A DNA stretch of 64,000 nucleotides from the NCBI RefSeq assembly GCF_900099895.1, contig NZ_FNDY01000004.1, positions 206,557 through 270,556 on the forward strand, in the 5' to 3' direction. Source of the DNA: Paenibacillus naphthalenovorans. GTDB lineage: Bacteria > Bacillota > Bacilli > Paenibacillales > NBRC-103111. The position numbers and the translations under genes are program-made. Below, piece by piece: positions 45,461 to 55,232 of the stretch; within the stretch, counting starts at the first letter, position 1, and every line of letters starts with the position of its first letter. A model generated the notes under the pieces. That model saw nothing but the letters and a program-made list of their open reading frames with translations. It ran no database searches and had not been told where the DNA came from.

Positions 45461-46162
45461 TTAAGACATGAACAACCGCGAATACAAGCTCTCGTGACGC
45501 ATCATGGCAATATCCGCATAAGGAACGCTTCCGAAGCCGTCCTCTATCGGGTCCAGCGTCTCACACTGCCGCCAAGCCGCCTGAATGGACGGAACCAACG
45601 CTGCGAGCAGCCGCTGACCGTCCGTTTGACCGATGGACATCAGCCGCAGTCCGCTGTTGATGCAAGTCATCACGGAAGCGTATAAATACCCTTCAGCCGC
45701 CATGGTCAGAGGAATCCCAAGCCGCAGGCTGATCCAACCGTGAATGAGCGGATGGGTACCGATGCACTTCCCCGACGTGACAGCTTCATTCAGCGGCTCC
45801 CACCCAAGCTGCGGATACATAGCACGGACGAGCTGATACAGCCTGCGCCCCATTTTGGCTGCGCCGTCCCTCGTCTCCATCGCTGCCCGCTGGACATGCT
45901 GCGTCTTGTCAACGAGCCAAAGCTCCTCCCAGCGCTGCTCAGGGGCAAGCGTGTAGACGGCCTTGACGGCTAACGCATCAACCGGCGCCCAGCTGTGAAA
46001 CAGCATGCTCTCAATGTACTCCTGCAGCTGGTGCAGTCCTGCGATTCTGCCCTCCTGCACCATCGTCTCCAAACCGAACGAATGGGAGAACCCCCCGATC
46101 GGCAACGCCGAGTCCAATAGCTGCGTATAGGCAAGCCATGATAATGTCTGGCTGTTCTCCAT
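45461..46162 (-). CDS. ureF: Urease accessory protein UreF
   Basis: A 233-residue helical accessory protein. [19 protein letters not shown] is the family N-terminal motif. Together with UreD and UreG it forms the activation complex and gates GTP hydrolysis. It lies 35 bases after ureC and 52 before ureG on the same strand. Confidence 0.93.
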   Translation of the reverse strand: MENSQTLSWLAYTQLLDSALPIGGFSHSFGLETMVQEGRIAGLHQLQEYIESMLFHSWAPVDALAVKAVYTLAPEQRWEELWLVDKTQHVQRAAMETRDGAAKMGRRLYQLVRAMYPQLGWEPLNEAVTSGKCIGTHPLIHGWISLRLGIPLTMAAEGYLYASVMTCINSGLRLMSIGQTDGQRLLAALVPSIQAAWRQCETLDPIEDGFGSVPYADIAMMRHESLYSRLFMS

Positions 46163-46197
46163 GCCGCGGCTGCCTCCTTGCTCATAAGCCTACATGA

Positions 46198-47928
46198 TTA
46201 AAATAAAAAGTAACGCTGTGCCATCGGCAGCTCGCTGACGGGTTCACAGCTAATGACTTTCCCGTCGACCTTCACTTCATAAGTCTCGGGATTGACGTCG
46301 ATCAAAGGGGTTTCACCGTTGTGAATCATATCCCTTTTGGTAATGCTGCGGCAGCCGCGCACCGGCTCAATCCGCTTTTGAAGACCGAGCTGATGATGCA
46401 CTCCCGCGTCGTAAGCCGCTTGGGAAACGAACGTCACGCAGCGATTCAGCGCCCGGCCGTAAGCACCGAACATCGGCCTTCCGAAAACGGGCTGCGGCGT
46501 AGGTATCGAAGCGTTCGGGTCACCCATTTGCGCGTAAGCGATCATCCCGCCTTTCAGCACCATATCCGGCTTTACGCCGAAGAATGCCGGGCTCCACACC
46601 ACCAGGTCCGCCAGCTTCCCGGGTTCCACCGAACCGACCAAATGCGAGATGCCGTGCGTAATCGCCGGGTTGATCGTATACTTGGCCACATAACGCTTGA
46701 TGCGGAAATTATCGTTGTCCTTGGGCGAAGCATCCTGCTCGCCCGGCGCGGCCAAATATCCGCGTTGCTTCTTCATTTTGTCCGCCGTCTGCCACGTCCG
46801 GGTGATAACCTCGCCCACCCTGCCCATAGCTTGAGAATCCGAGCTAATGATGCTGAACACGCCAAGATCGTGAAGAATGTCTTCGGCAGCGATCGTCTCC
46901 GGCCGGATTCTGGAATCGGCGAAGGCGACGTCCTCGGGAATACGGCTGTCCAGATGGTGGCATACCATCAGCATGTCGAGATGTTCTTCCACGGTGTTCA
47001 CCGTATAGGGACGTGTCGGGTTAGTGGATGAAGGCAGCACGTTCAATTCGGAAGCGATGCGGATGATATCCGGCGCATGGCCCCCGCCCGCGCCTTCCGT
47101 ATGGTACGTATGAATGGTACGTCCGCCGATCGCCTTGATCGTATCTTCCACAAATCCGGATTCGTTGAGCGTATCCGTATGAATCGCCACCTGAATATCG
47201 TAGCGGTCGGCTACGTTCAGGCAGGCGTCGATCGCAGCAGGGGTCGTTCCCCAATCTTCATGTAGTTTGAGTCCGATAGCTCCCGCCTCCACCTGCTCGA
47301 TCAAGGGCCCGGGAAACGAGGCATTGCCTTTGCCGGTGAAGCCAAGGTTCATCGGGAACGCCTCCGCCGCCTCAAGCATCCGGTGCATGTGCCATGCGCC
47401 GGGCGTGCACGTTGTGGCGCTCGTCCCCGCCGCAGGCCCGGTGCCTCCTCCGATCATGGTCGTTATTCCTGACGCCAGCGCCGTCTCGATCTGCTGCGGG
47501 CAGATATAATGGATATGCGTGTCGATGCCGCCGGCCGTGATAATCTTGCCTTCGCCCGCTATCACTTCTGTCGAAGCCCCGACAATCATGTTCGGATGCA
47601 CACCATCCATCAGATCCGGATTACCCGCTTTGCCTATGCCGACAATGATACCGTCTTTGATCCCGATATCGGCTTTCACAATCCCGCTGTGATCAATAAT
47701 CACCGCATTCGTAATGAGGGTATCGAGCACACCTTGATTGCGCGTATGCCGGCTCGATTGCCCCATACCGTCGCGAATCACCTTTCCCCCGCCGAATTTG
47801 CATTCCTCGCCATAGACGGTGAAATCGCGTTCAATTTCCGCCCACAGATCCGTATCCGCCAGCCTGACGGCATCCCCGACGGTGGGTCCGAACATAAGGG
47901 CGTACGATTTTCGATCCATCTCAGCCAC
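46198..47928 (-). CDS. ureC: Urease alpha subunit UreC
   Basis: A 576-residue catalytic subunit. Nickel ligands include the His pair in [11 protein letters not shown], the carbamylated Lys in GLKLHEDWG and the His of [12 protein letters not shown]. The mobile flap has Cys-His-His in MVCHHLDS. Urea is split into ammonia and carbamate in the cytoplasm. The start is GTG 47928, right after the ureB stop; ATG 47919 (MDRKSYA) is an alternative. Confidence 0.97.
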   Translation of the reverse strand: MAEMDRKSYALMFGPTVGDAVRLADTDLWAEIERDFTVYGEECKFGGGKVIRDGMGQSSRHTRNQGVLDTLITNAVIIDHSGIVKADIGIKDGIIVGIGKAGNPDLMDGVHPNMIVGASTEVIAGEGKIITAGGIDTHIHYICPQQIETALASGITTMIGGGTGPAAGTSATTCTPGAWHMHRMLEAAEAFPMNLGFTGKGNASFPGPLIEQVEAGAIGLKLHEDWGTTPAAIDACLNVADRYDIQVAIHTDTLNESGFVEDTIKAIGGRTIHTYHTEGAGGGHAPDIIRIASELNVLPSSTNPTRPYTVNTVEEHLDMLMVCHHLDSRIPEDVAFADSRIRPETIAAEDILHDLGVFSIISSDSQAMGRVGEVITRTWQTADKMKKQRGYLAAPGEQDASPKDNDNFRIKRYVAKYTINPAITHGISHLVGSVEPGKLADLVVWSPAFFGVKPDMVLKGGMIAYAQMGDPNASIPTPQPVFGRPMFGAYGRALNRCVTFVSQAAYDAGVHHQLGLQKRIEPVRGCRSITKRDMIHNGETPLIDVNPETYEVKVDGKVISCEPVSELPMAQRYFLF

Positions 47929-48300
47929 CTAGAGGCCCTCCTCCCACTCGGTCAGATTTATGCGAATCGGTTCCGGAAGATGACCCCGCCGCACTTTCCC
48001 TTTGGATAATCCGTTCAAACCGTAGGAAAGCTTCTCACCCCCCAGTTCGACGAGCTTGACGGGCTTTTCCTCTCCCGGCTCGAACCGGACGGCCGTGCCC
48101 GCGGGGATATCCAACCGCATGCCGAACGCTTGCTGCCGATCAAATCGAAGTGCGCGGTTCACTTCAAAAAAATGGTAATGCGATCCTACTTGAACAGGCC
48201 GATCTCCGGTATTGATGACGATGAGGTCCGATTTTTCTTTCCCCGCGTTCAACTCGATCGATCCGGCTTTTACCCGATATTCTCCAGGTACCATAGCCAT
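47929..48300 (-). CDS. ureB: Urease beta subunit UreB
   Basis: A 123-residue structural subunit with the family start ([10 protein letters not shown]), [19 protein letters not shown] and [24 protein letters not shown]. It stabilises the (alpha beta gamma) trimer. Its stop codon touches the GTG of ureC. Confidence 0.96.
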   Translation of the reverse strand: MAMVPGEYRVKAGSIELNAGKEKSDLIVINTGDRPVQVGSHYHFFEVNRALRFDRQQAFGMRLDIPAGTAVRFEPGEEKPVKLVELGGEKLSYGLNGLSKGKVRRGHLPEPIRINLTEWEEGL

Positions 48301-48369
48301 TCCCCTCTCTTCGAGATCATTAATGATATTGAAATACGGCTAATATGAATGTCATGGATCAAGCGCCCG

Positions 48370-48675
48370 TTAGCGCCGGATCGGCTGATGAACTGTGACC
48401 AGCTTCGTCCCGTCCGGAAACGTCGCCTCCACCTGCACTTCATGAATCATCTCCGGAACGCCTTCCATGACTTGCCCGGCTTTCAAAATCGTGGTGCCAA
48501 ACTGCATGAGTTGGGCCACCGTCATGCCATCCCGGGCGCCCTCCATAATTTCCGAGGTAATCAGCGCCACGCTTTCGGGGTAGTTCAGCTTGACGCCGCG
48601 GGCAAGCCGCCTGCGGGCCACGTCGGCCGCCACGGTAATGAGCAGCTTTTCCTTCTCCCTTTCCGTCAGGTACAT
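48370..48675 (-). CDS. ureA: Urease gamma subunit UreA
   Basis: A 101-residue structural subunit ([34 protein letters not shown]). First gene of the operon, behind TAGGAGGTGTAAC. It lies about 40 bases downstream of the predicted start of transcription and 290 bases from the divergent urtA. Confidence 0.97.
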   Translation of the reverse strand: MYLTEREKEKLLITVAADVARRRLARGVKLNYPESVALITSEIMEGARDGMTVAQLMQFGTTILKAGQVMEGVPEMIHEVQVEATFPDGTKLVTVHQPIRR

Positions 48676-48719
48676 GTTACACCTCCTAAAAACACGAATA
48701 TTACCGTCTCAATAGGTTT

Positions 48720-48748
48720 ATTATATTCGCGATTTGTGCGAGTGTAAA
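48720..48748 (-). promoter_or_regulatory. ureA: Predicted promoter of ureABCFGD
   Basis: On the minus strand TTTACA (48748-48743), 17 bp, TATAAT (48725-48720). The transcript would begin near 48713, about 38 bases before the ureA ATG. Confidence 0.75.
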
Positions 48749-48755
48749 TATTTTA

Positions 48756-48772
48756 TGTAAATTTTTATTACA
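48756..48772 (-). promoter_or_regulatory. GlnR/TnrA box of the urease operon
   Basis: TGTAAATTTTTATTACA is an exact match to the consensus TGTNA-N7-TNACA of GlnR and TnrA, with palindromic arms that extend to TATGTAA/TTACATA. Its centre is about 50 bases upstream of the predicted urease start, the position known for TnrA-activated genes in Bacillus. It lies 8 bp upstream of the -35. Confidence 0.8.
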
Positions 48773-48881
48773 TAAATCCAGAATGAAAATATGTATTTTA
48801 CCTTTTTTTTACTTGAATTGAAATATAAAATCTTACATTATCGGCTTATTCACAGCAAAAATTTTAATAACCTCAAAATTA

Positions 48882-48898
48882 TGTTATTTATATTGACA
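48882..48898 (+). promoter_or_regulatory. GlnR/TnrA box of the urea transporter operon
   Basis: TGTTATTTATATTGACA is another exact match to TGTNA-N7-TNACA. Its last six bases are the -35 hexamer (TTGACA) of the urt promoter. Binding there would compete with RNA polymerase, so repression is likelier than activation, but this is an inference. Confidence 0.75.
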
Positions 48899-48921
48899 CT
48901 CAAATGACATTTGAATATGAT
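48893..48921 (+). promoter_or_regulatory. Predicted promoter of urtABCDE
   Basis: A perfect -35 TTGACA (48893), 17 bp spacer and -10 TATGAT (48916). Transcription would start near 48928, 40 bases before urtA. Confidence 0.8.
48900..48914 (+). promoter_or_regulatory. 15-bp palindrome inside the urt promoter
   Basis: TCAAATG-A-CATTTGA is a perfect 7-1-7 inverted repeat that fills nearly the whole spacer between -35 and -10. This is a classic repressor position. No gene for a cognate regulator is nearby. Confidence 0.6.
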
Positions 48922-48966
48922 TAGGCATGTAGCTCACAAAATCCAAAATTTGGGGGAGTGAATCAA

Positions 48967-50244
48967 ATGAAACCAATTCAGAAAAGTTTATCAGTTCTCA
49001 TGACCGTCAGTCTCTCGCTCGCTGTATTGTTAGCTGGCTGCGCCTCGGGGTCCGCTCCGGCGACAGCCCCGGACTCCGGAACCGCACCCGGAACCAGCTC
49101 GGAAGCCCCTAAGGATAGCGGCGACAACACCGTTCCCGTAGGCGTGCTTCACTCCTTGACAGGTACCATGTCCATCAGTGAAGTATCCGTTCGCGACTCT
49201 ACAATCATGGCGATCGAGGAAATTAATCAGGCGGGCGGCGTGCTGGGCAAGCAGCTCAAACCCATCGTGGAAGATGGAGCATCCGACTGGCCGACATTCG
49301 CCGAGAAAACGAAGAAATTGCTGCAGAAGGATAAAGCCGTCGTCATCTTCGGCGGTTGGACATCGGCCAGCCGCAAGGCGGTTCTTCCCGTTGTGGAGCA
49401 AAATAAAGGACTTTTCTTCTATCGGGTTCAATATGAGGGCCTGGAGGCATCCCCTAATATTTTCTACACCGGAGCGACGACGAACCAACAAATTGTACCG
49501 GCGGTTACGTGGCTGCTGCAGAACAAAGGCAAGAAGTTCTTCCTGCTCGGCTCCGACTATGTCTTTCCGAGAACGGCTAACAAAATCATCAAGGAACAGC
49601 TGAAGGCGGAGGGCGGCACGCTGATCGCAGAAGAATACACGCCACTCGGACATACCGATTACAATACGATCATCAGCAAAATCAAGAAGGATAAGCCGGA
49701 CGTTGTATTCAACACATTGAACGGCGACAGCAACGTGGCCTTCTTCAAACAGCTGAAAGACGCGGGCATTACCGCCCAGGACCTAACCACGTTGTCTGTC
49801 AGCGTGGCCGAAGAAGAAATCCGCGGCATCGGAGCCTCCGTGCTCGAGGGCCATTACGCGGCGTGGAATTATTTTCAAACCACGAATACCCCCGAGAATA
49901 CCAAATTCGTGGAAGCATACAAAGCCAAATACGGCAATGACCGCGTAACGGGCGACCCAATCGAGGCAGGCTATTTCGGCGTCTATCTTTGGGCCGAAGC
50001 CGTGAAGAAAGCCGGGTCCTTCCAGGCGGATAAAGTCAGGGAAGCGGCCAAAGGACTTGAGTTCAACGCTCCGGGCGGTAAAGTAAAGATCGACGGCGAC
50101 AATCAGCATGTCTACAAAACGGTGCGCATCGGTCAAATCCAGGCGGACGGACAGTTCAAAGAGGTGTGGAACTCCGGGCAACCGGTCAAGCCGGATCCGT
50201 TCCTTACCACCTACCCATGGGGAGCGGAAGTGACGAAGAAATAA
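48967..50244 (+). CDS. urtA: Urea ABC transporter substrate-binding lipoprotein UrtA
   Basis: A 425-residue lipoprotein counted from ATG 48967, 8 bases after GGGGGAG. The lipobox is LAGC. A Ser/Pro/Thr/Ala-rich linker follows, then a two-lobed binding domain ([44 protein letters not shown]), typical of UrtA rather than Leu/Ile/Val-binding proteins. It captures urea outside the cell. First of the urtABCDE genes. Confidence 0.95.
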   Translation: MKPIQKSLSVLMTVSLSLAVLLAGCASGSAPATAPDSGTAPGTSSEAPKDSGDNTVPVGVLHSLTGTMSISEVSVRDSTIMAIEEINQAGGVLGKQLKPIVEDGASDWPTFAEKTKKLLQKDKAVVIFGGWTSASRKAVLPVVEQNKGLFFYRVQYEGLEASPNIFYTGATTNQQIVPAVTWLLQNKGKKFFLLGSDYVFPRTANKIIKEQLKAEGGTLIAEEYTPLGHTDYNTIISKIKKDKPDVVFNTLNGDSNVAFFKQLKDAGITAQDLTTLSVSVAEEEIRGIGASVLEGHYAAWNYFQTTNTPENTKFVEAYKAKYGNDRVTGDPIEAGYFGVYLWAEAVKKAGSFQADKVREAAKGLEFNAPGGKVKIDGDNQHVYKTVRIGQIQADGQFKEVWNSGQPVKPDPFLTTYPWGAEVTKK

Positions 50245-50337
50245 AAACCTCCAACGGTAATCATTCTAAAATGAACGTCCCTATTTCATATTTCTCCGAA
50301 TCCAAATTCCGCTTTTCTGTTGTTTTAACGATATCGG

Positions 50338-50364
50338 GGACTGCCTGAAGGCAGTCCTCTGTTT
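50338..50364 (+). terminator. Attenuating terminator between urtA and urtB
   Basis: GGACTGCC-TGAA-GGCAGTCC followed by TCTGTTTT. In the 160-base gap it would let only part of transcription reach urtB, giving more binding protein than permease. Confidence 0.8.
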
Positions 50365-50404
50365 TCCGACATACACTCCTTGTCAAGGAAAGGGAGGTTA
50401 TTCC

Positions 50405-51310
50405 ATGAGCTTGCTCCTGCTTCAATTGTTCAACGGCATTTCGCTCAGCTCCATTTTGCTTTTGATCGCACTCGGGCTTGCCATCACCTTCGGCTTGATG
50501 AACATCATCAACATGGCTCACGGCGAATTCATCATGATCGGCGCCTATATGGCCTATATGATTCAGCAGCTGTTCCAAAAAGCGCTGCCGCCTTCGGCTT
50601 TCGGCTATTATTTCGTGCTTTCGCTGTTTGTGGCTTTTGCCGTTGCGGCGGCCATCGGCTGGCTGCTCGAGAAAGCGCTGATCCGCTACCTGTACGGCCG
50701 TCCGCTCGACAGCCTGCTGGCGACATGGGGCGTCAGCCTTGTGCTGCAGCAGTTGGCCCGGACTATCTTCGGCGCCCCGAACGTTGCCGTGAAAGCCCCG
50801 GAGTGGCTCGAAGGCGGCCTTGCGCTCACCGCCGAATTGACCCTTCCTTATAAACGATTGTTTATTATCGGCCTCGTCATCGTTTGCATGACGGCAATAT
50901 ACCTTTACTTGTACCATACCCGGGGCGGCCGCAGCATGCAGGCCGTCATGCAGAACCGAAGCATGGCCTCCTGCCTCGGCATTTCAACCCAGCGGATCGA
51001 CGGCCTCGGATTCGCCCTTGGCTCCGGCATGGCCGGTATCGCCGGCTGTGCACTGACCCTGCTCGGGCCGATCGGTCCTTCGATTGGGACCTATTACATC
51101 GTCGACGCTTTTATGGTCGTTGTTCTCGGGGGCATCGGCAAGCTGATCGGCACGGTGGCAGGAGCGCTCGGCATCGGAGTCCTGAGCACGGCATTCGAGT
51201 ATACCACCAGCGCCACCCTCGGGAAGGTCATTGTGTTCACGCTGATTATTGCGTTCCTGCAGTGGAAGCCGTCCGGACTCGCCACCATGAAATCACGGGC
51301 GCTTGATTAA
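50405..51310 (+). CDS. urtB: Urea ABC transporter permease UrtB
   Basis: A 301-residue permease of the branched-chain amino-acid type with about eight helices (INMAHGEFIMIGAYMAY; GIGKLIGTVAGALGIG). AGGGAGGTTATTCC precedes the ATG. It forms with UrtC the membrane channel for urea. Confidence 0.95.
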   Translation: MSLLLLQLFNGISLSSILLLIALGLAITFGLMNIINMAHGEFIMIGAYMAYMIQQLFQKALPPSAFGYYFVLSLFVAFAVAAAIGWLLEKALIRYLYGRPLDSLLATWGVSLVLQQLARTIFGAPNVAVKAPEWLEGGLALTAELTLPYKRLFIIGLVIVCMTAIYLYLYHTRGGRSMQAVMQNRSMASCLGISTQRIDGLGFALGSGMAGIAGCALTLLGPIGPSIGTYYIVDAFMVVVLGGIGKLIGTVAGALGIGVLSTAFEYTTSATLGKVIVFTLIIAFLQWKPSGLATMKSRALD

Positions 51311-51364
51311 TGCTGCGGCCCATAGGCCGCCCCCGCAACAAACCAAGCAAAGGAGTGCTGGACC

Positions 51365-52483
51365 ATGACTTTGTTGTCCATCAGCAATACGAAAATAAAA
51401 ATTGCCCTCAGTCTCGTCTTACTTGCCGTCATGCTGCTTTCGCCTATGTTTTTATCGGAATTCCGGCTCGGGCTGCTGGGTAAATTTCTCGCCTTCGCCA
51501 TTCTGGCCATGGGGCTTGACCTGATCTGGGGCTATACGGGCATTCTCAGCCTGGGACACGGCGTATATTTCGGACTCGGCGCCTATGGCATGGCGATGCA
51601 TCTGAAGCTCGCCGCCTCCCAGGGCGGGCTGCCGGATTTTATGTCGTGGAGCGGCGTTGAAACACTTCCGTGGTTTTGGGTGCCGTTTCAATCCGCAGGC
51701 GCGGCGGTAGCGCTGGCTTTGATCGTGCCGATGGCGGTCGCCTTCGTGCTCGGTTACCTCACGTTCCGCAATCGGATCCGCGGTGCTTTTTTCTCCATTT
51801 TGTCCCAAGCGCTTGTGATCATCACCGTCACTCTATTCGTCGGTCAACAGGGATGGATCGGCGGAACGAACGGGTTGACCGGCTTCGATACCTTCTTGGG
51901 GCTGAAGCTCGGCGAGTCTTCCACGAAGCTTGCGCTCTACTATGTCACGGTAGTCGTTCTGGGCCTCACGCTGCTGCTCTGCCTGTGGCTCGCCGGGAGC
52001 CGCCTCGGCAAAATATTGGTTGCCGTGCGCGATGCCGAGAACCGCGTCCGCTTCATCGGCTACAATCCCGTAGCCTATAAAGTGTTCATATACTGCGTCT
52101 CCGCAGGGCTGGCCGGGCTGGCAGGGATGCTGTTCATCCTGCAGGAAGGCATCATCTCTCCGGCACAGATGGGCATCGTTCCCTCCATCGAAATGGTCCT
52201 CTGGGTAGCGGTCGGCGGCCGTGCCACCATCTACGGAGCCGTCATCGGAGCTATCGCCGCCAATGCCGCCAAAACGACGTTCAGCGAAGCTTATCCGGAA
52301 TGGTGGCCGATTATAATGGGGGCCATGTTTATCGTCGTTACCCTTTTCCTGCCCAAAGGTATTGTCGGAACCCTCAAGGATTTGTTTGAAAAATGGGGCC
52401 GGAGCAGACAGGCACTCGCGCCAACAGCAGCCGTTCCCGCTCCCGGACCGCTGGGCTACACCGAACTCGAAAAACCGCAATAA
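51365..52483 (+). CDS. urtC: Urea ABC transporter permease UrtC
   Basis: A 372-residue permease, LivM-like, with about ten helices (GYTGILSLGHGVYFGLGAY; GYLTFRNRIRGAFFSILSQAL is longer than a simple motif but is the conserved cytoplasmic-side loop). The polar tail (about 335-372) is rich in Ala, Pro and Leu. AAAGGAGTGCTGGACC precedes the ATG. Confidence 0.95.
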   Translation: MTLLSISNTKIKIALSLVLLAVMLLSPMFLSEFRLGLLGKFLAFAILAMGLDLIWGYTGILSLGHGVYFGLGAYGMAMHLKLAASQGGLPDFMSWSGVETLPWFWVPFQSAGAAVALALIVPMAVAFVLGYLTFRNRIRGAFFSILSQALVIITVTLFVGQQGWIGGTNGLTGFDTFLGLKLGESSTKLALYYVTVVVLGLTLLLCLWLAGSRLGKILVAVRDAENRVRFIGYNPVAYKVFIYCVSAGLAGLAGMLFILQEGIISPAQMGIVPSIEMVLWVAVGGRATIYGAVIGAIAANAAKTTFSEAYPEWWPIIMGAMFIVVTLFLPKGIVGTLKDLFEKWGRSRQALAPTAAVPAPGPLGYTELEKPQ

Positions 52484-52496
52484 GGAGGTAATGGCG

Positions 52497-53288
52497 ATGC
52501 CGTATAACGAAACTTCACCCAGAATAAACGCACGGACTCCGATTATCCGCGTGGAGGAGCTGGAGGTCAGCTTTGACGGATTCAAAGCCATTCGCGGACT
52601 GAACTTTTCTCTTGAAGCCGGTGAGCTCCGGTTTTTGATAGGCCCTAATGGCGCCGGCAAAACGACGCTTCTCGACGTGCTCTGCGGCAAGGTTAAACCG
52701 TCCAAAGGCAAGGTGCTGTTCAAAGGACAAACCGATTTGTCCAAATACCAGGAGCACCAAATCGCTCAGCTGGGCATCGGCAGGAAGTTTCAAGCTCCTT
52801 CGATCTTCGGGACGCTGACAGTGGAGGAAAATATGCTGTTGTCCATGCGCCAGAAGCGCGGTCTGCTCAGTACGCTGCTCGCGAAGACGACAAAGGAGCA
52901 GCGCTCCAGGCTTCAGCAGGATCTGGAGATGATCGGTCTGGCGGGCAAGGCTAAAGATAAGGCAGGCTCGCTCTCTCACGGTGAAAAGCAGTGGCTCGAG
53001 ATTGGCATGCTGCTCATTCAGGAGCCGGAGCTGCTGCTTCTCGACGAGCCGGCGGCCGGCATGACCGACAGCGAGACGGAAAAAACCGGCGAGCTGCTGC
53101 ACCGCATCAACAGCCGTCAAACCGTGGTCGTGGTGGAGCACGACATGGAATTCGTGCGCCGATTCGCCAAAACGGTGACCGTCATGCATGAAGGTACCGT
53201 ACTTCGCGAAGGATCGATGCAGGATATTCAGGAAGACGATAAAGTGGCCGAAGTTTATCTGGGAAAGCGGGGCGAACGGCATGATTGA
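52497..53288 (+). CDS. urtD: Urea ABC transporter ATPase UrtD
   Basis: A 263-residue ATPase counted from ATG 52497 (MPYNETS), 8 bases after GGAGG; an ATG at 52491 is too close to that site. Walker A is GPNGAGKTT, the signature LSHGEKQWLEIG and Walker B LLLLDEPAAGMTD, which is the LivG/UrtD form. Overlaps urtE by 8 bases. Confidence 0.95.
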   Translation: MPYNETSPRINARTPIIRVEELEVSFDGFKAIRGLNFSLEAGELRFLIGPNGAGKTTLLDVLCGKVKPSKGKVLFKGQTDLSKYQEHQIAQLGIGRKFQAPSIFGTLTVEENMLLSMRQKRGLLSTLLAKTTKEQRSRLQQDLEMIGLAGKAKDKAGSLSHGEKQWLEIGMLLIQEPELLLLDEPAAGMTDSETEKTGELLHRINSRQTVVVVEHDMEFVRRFAKTVTVMHEGTVLREGSMQDIQEDDKVAEVYLGKRGERHD

Positions 53289-54000
53289 AGCTGACGGGAA
53301 ATTGGAGCTGACAGGCCTTGAAGCCGGGTATGGCGAAAGCATGATCCTGCGGGATGTGTCGCTGAAAGTAGAGCCCGGCCAGGTCGTGTGTCTTATGGGA
53401 CGCAACGGCGTAGGCAAAACGACACTGATGAAAACGATCATGGGCCTAATCAAGCCGAAGAAGGGAACGATCCGCTACGCCGGACACGATTATACGTCCC
53501 GATCGCCGGATCGCCGTGCGCGGGCGGGAATCGGTTATGTTCCGCAGGGCCGGGACATCTTCCCGCAGCTCACCGTAGAGCAAAATCTCCTGCTGGGACT
53601 GGAGGCCGCGAGCGCCAAGGTACGTAAAGCGGGCATTCCGGAATCGGTATATGAGAAATTCCCTGTGCTGAAGGAAATGCTGTACCGCAAAGGCGGGGAC
53701 CTGAGCGGCGGTCAGCAGCAGCAGTTGTCCATCGCCCGCGCGCTCGTTTCCGAGCCGAAGCTTCTCCTGCTTGACGAACCGATGGAAGGCATCCAGCCGT
53801 CCATCGTGCTGGATATCGAATGCGTAATCGAATCGATTAAGGACGACAAGCAGATGGCTGTACTGCTGGTCGAACAAAGCCTGACATTCGCAACAAGCAT
53901 CGCCGACTATTGCTATGTGCTGGATAAGGGCACCATCGTCGCCGAGGGAAGCTCCGATACGCTTAGTGAGGAGCAGGTGCGCAGGCACCTGGCCGTATGA
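53281..54000 (+). CDS. urtE: Urea ABC transporter ATPase UrtE
   Basis: A 239-residue ATPase counted from ATG 53281 (MIEADGK), overlapping the urtD stop by 8 bases. Walker A is GRNGVGKTT, the signature LSGGQQQQLSIAR and Walker B LLLLDEPMEGIQPS, in which EGIQPS is typical of UrtE and LivF. The genes close the operon, and a terminator follows at once. Confidence 0.95.
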   Translation: MIEADGKLELTGLEAGYGESMILRDVSLKVEPGQVVCLMGRNGVGKTTLMKTIMGLIKPKKGTIRYAGHDYTSRSPDRRARAGIGYVPQGRDIFPQLTVEQNLLLGLEAASAKVRKAGIPESVYEKFPVLKEMLYRKGGDLSGGQQQQLSIARALVSEPKLLLLDEPMEGIQPSIVLDIECVIESIKDDKQMAVLLVEQSLTFATSIADYCYVLDKGTIVAEGSSDTLSEEQVRRHLAV

Positions 54001-54001
54001 A

Positions 54002-54033
54002 CCGCGGGAAGATTTGACCCGCGGGTCTTTTTT
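54002..54033 (+). terminator. Terminator of urtABCDE
   Basis: CCGCGGG and CCCGCGG arms, 9-base loop, then GTCTTTTTT. Confidence 0.92.
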
Positions 54034-54451
54034 ATCCCTTGCTCATTGTTGGCGCCATCATCTGCCGGCGGCTTATGTCTCAATCAAGCGGGAGGGGTAA
54101 CGGACTGATGGTCCGCTGCTCCTCCTTGCTTTTTGGATTTATCAAAACAATCCTTATCATGTGTCACCAAACTACAGCCTACTCCATACAATGGATTGTG
54201 CATGAGCCTAAGCCCGCGAAGCAAGAAGTAATCCCACTCCGATATGGCTGTTCTGCAACGAAAATCAGCCGGACGCCCGTTACCTTTATTCCTTCCCGTT
54301 AGGCCAGTTCCAGGTAATGAAGTCCGCCCGCCACTGACGGGCCTGTTTCGGGAACGATTGCTTCTTCCCCTTTCGGGGCTGGTGTCTGTCTATGATTTAG
54401 CATGAATCCAGCAGCAAAGCTGCGAGCATCTGAAGGAGGTTTTATTCAACT
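54034..54451. other. Intergenic region between urtE and gerQ
   Basis: A second hairpin with T-run (54086-54134, imperfect AAGC/GCTT and GGAGG/CCTCC arms around CGGAC-TGAT-GTCCG) and a CCCGCCACTGACGGG fold at 54331 are seen. No gene is called; an 87-codon plus-strand frame has no ribosome site or protein-like composition. The gerQ promoter, probably sporulation-specific, must lie near 54390. Confidence 0.5.
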
Positions 54452-54964
54452 ATGTACAGCAATCCTAATAAAACAGGTGTAAGTCCCTATGGCGGTTACG
54501 GCATTCCGAACTACGGTCCCGCTCCTGCGGCGGTACAGCCTAACGTCCAGCCATTGCTGCAGGCGAACGTTCCGGCGGCCACACTTGGCGTTCAGCAATG
54601 GAGTCAGCCCAACGTTCAAGCCGGGGGACTGATTTCTCCGTTGGGCGCGCCGTCCGCCGCACCTATAGGAGCACCGGGGTCTATGGGGCAGCTCCCGCTC
54701 GAGCAATCTTTCATCGAGAATATATTGCGCCTGAATCTTGGCAAAATCGGTACGTTCTACATGACTTACGAGAACAACTCTCAATGGAACGCCAAAATCT
54801 TCAAGGGCAGAATTGAAGCGGCCGGCCGTGACCACATCATTATCAGCGATCCACAGACGGGAACGCGCTATCTGCTTCTGATGGTCAACCTCGATTATGT
54901 TACCTTCGACGAGGAGCTTCAGTATACTTATCCGTACACGGCACCTGCACCTTCGGCCCGATAA
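54452..54964 (+). CDS. gerQ: Spore coat protein GerQ
   Basis: A 170-residue spore protein. The N-terminal half is Pro/Gln/Ala/Gly-rich. The conserved C-terminal half begins LPLEQSFIENILRLNLGK and continues with EAAGRDHIIISDPQTG and YLLLMVNLDYVTFDEE, the GerQ (YwdL) signature. In B. subtilis GerQ is in the inner coat, is crosslinked by the transglutaminase Tgl and is required for the cortex-lytic enzyme CwlJ. GAAGGAGG precedes the start. The host must therefore sporulate. Confidence 0.93.
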   Translation: MYSNPNKTGVSPYGGYGIPNYGPAPAAVQPNVQPLLQANVPAATLGVQQWSQPNVQAGGLISPLGAPSAAPIGAPGSMGQLPLEQSFIENILRLNLGKIGTFYMTYENNSQWNAKIFKGRIEAAGRDHIIISDPQTGTRYLLLMVNLDYVTFDEELQYTYPYTAPAPSAR

Positions 54965-54968
54965 ACCG

Positions 54969-55028
54969 GAGCCAGGGGATTGTCCCATAAGTCGTTATGA
55001 CTGCGGGGCGGTCCCCTGGCTGTTTGGT
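54969..55028 (+). terminator. Terminator of gerQ
   Basis: GCCAGGGGA and TCCCCTGGC arms, with more pairing inside, followed by TGTTTGGTTT. The T-tract is not pure. Confidence 0.65.
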
Positions 55029-55232
55029 TTGGGCATAAGAAAAAACCGTTCTTCTTATAATATAGCTCCAATGGAGACTTCTTCACACAAGTACTAACCG
55101 GCGTTGGCCCGGGTCTTCGTTTCCTGTCCCGATGATTCAGGCAGCTTCTTTTTTTTAAAAACTAAATCTATATCCCTATCAAAACAATGAGCCGATTCAT
55201 ATCCTACACTATCAAATAAAGGAGGCATAAAT

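Noticed and set aside
54039..54302. 87-codon frame after urtE
   Set aside because: It crosses a terminator-like hairpin and lacks a ribosome site.
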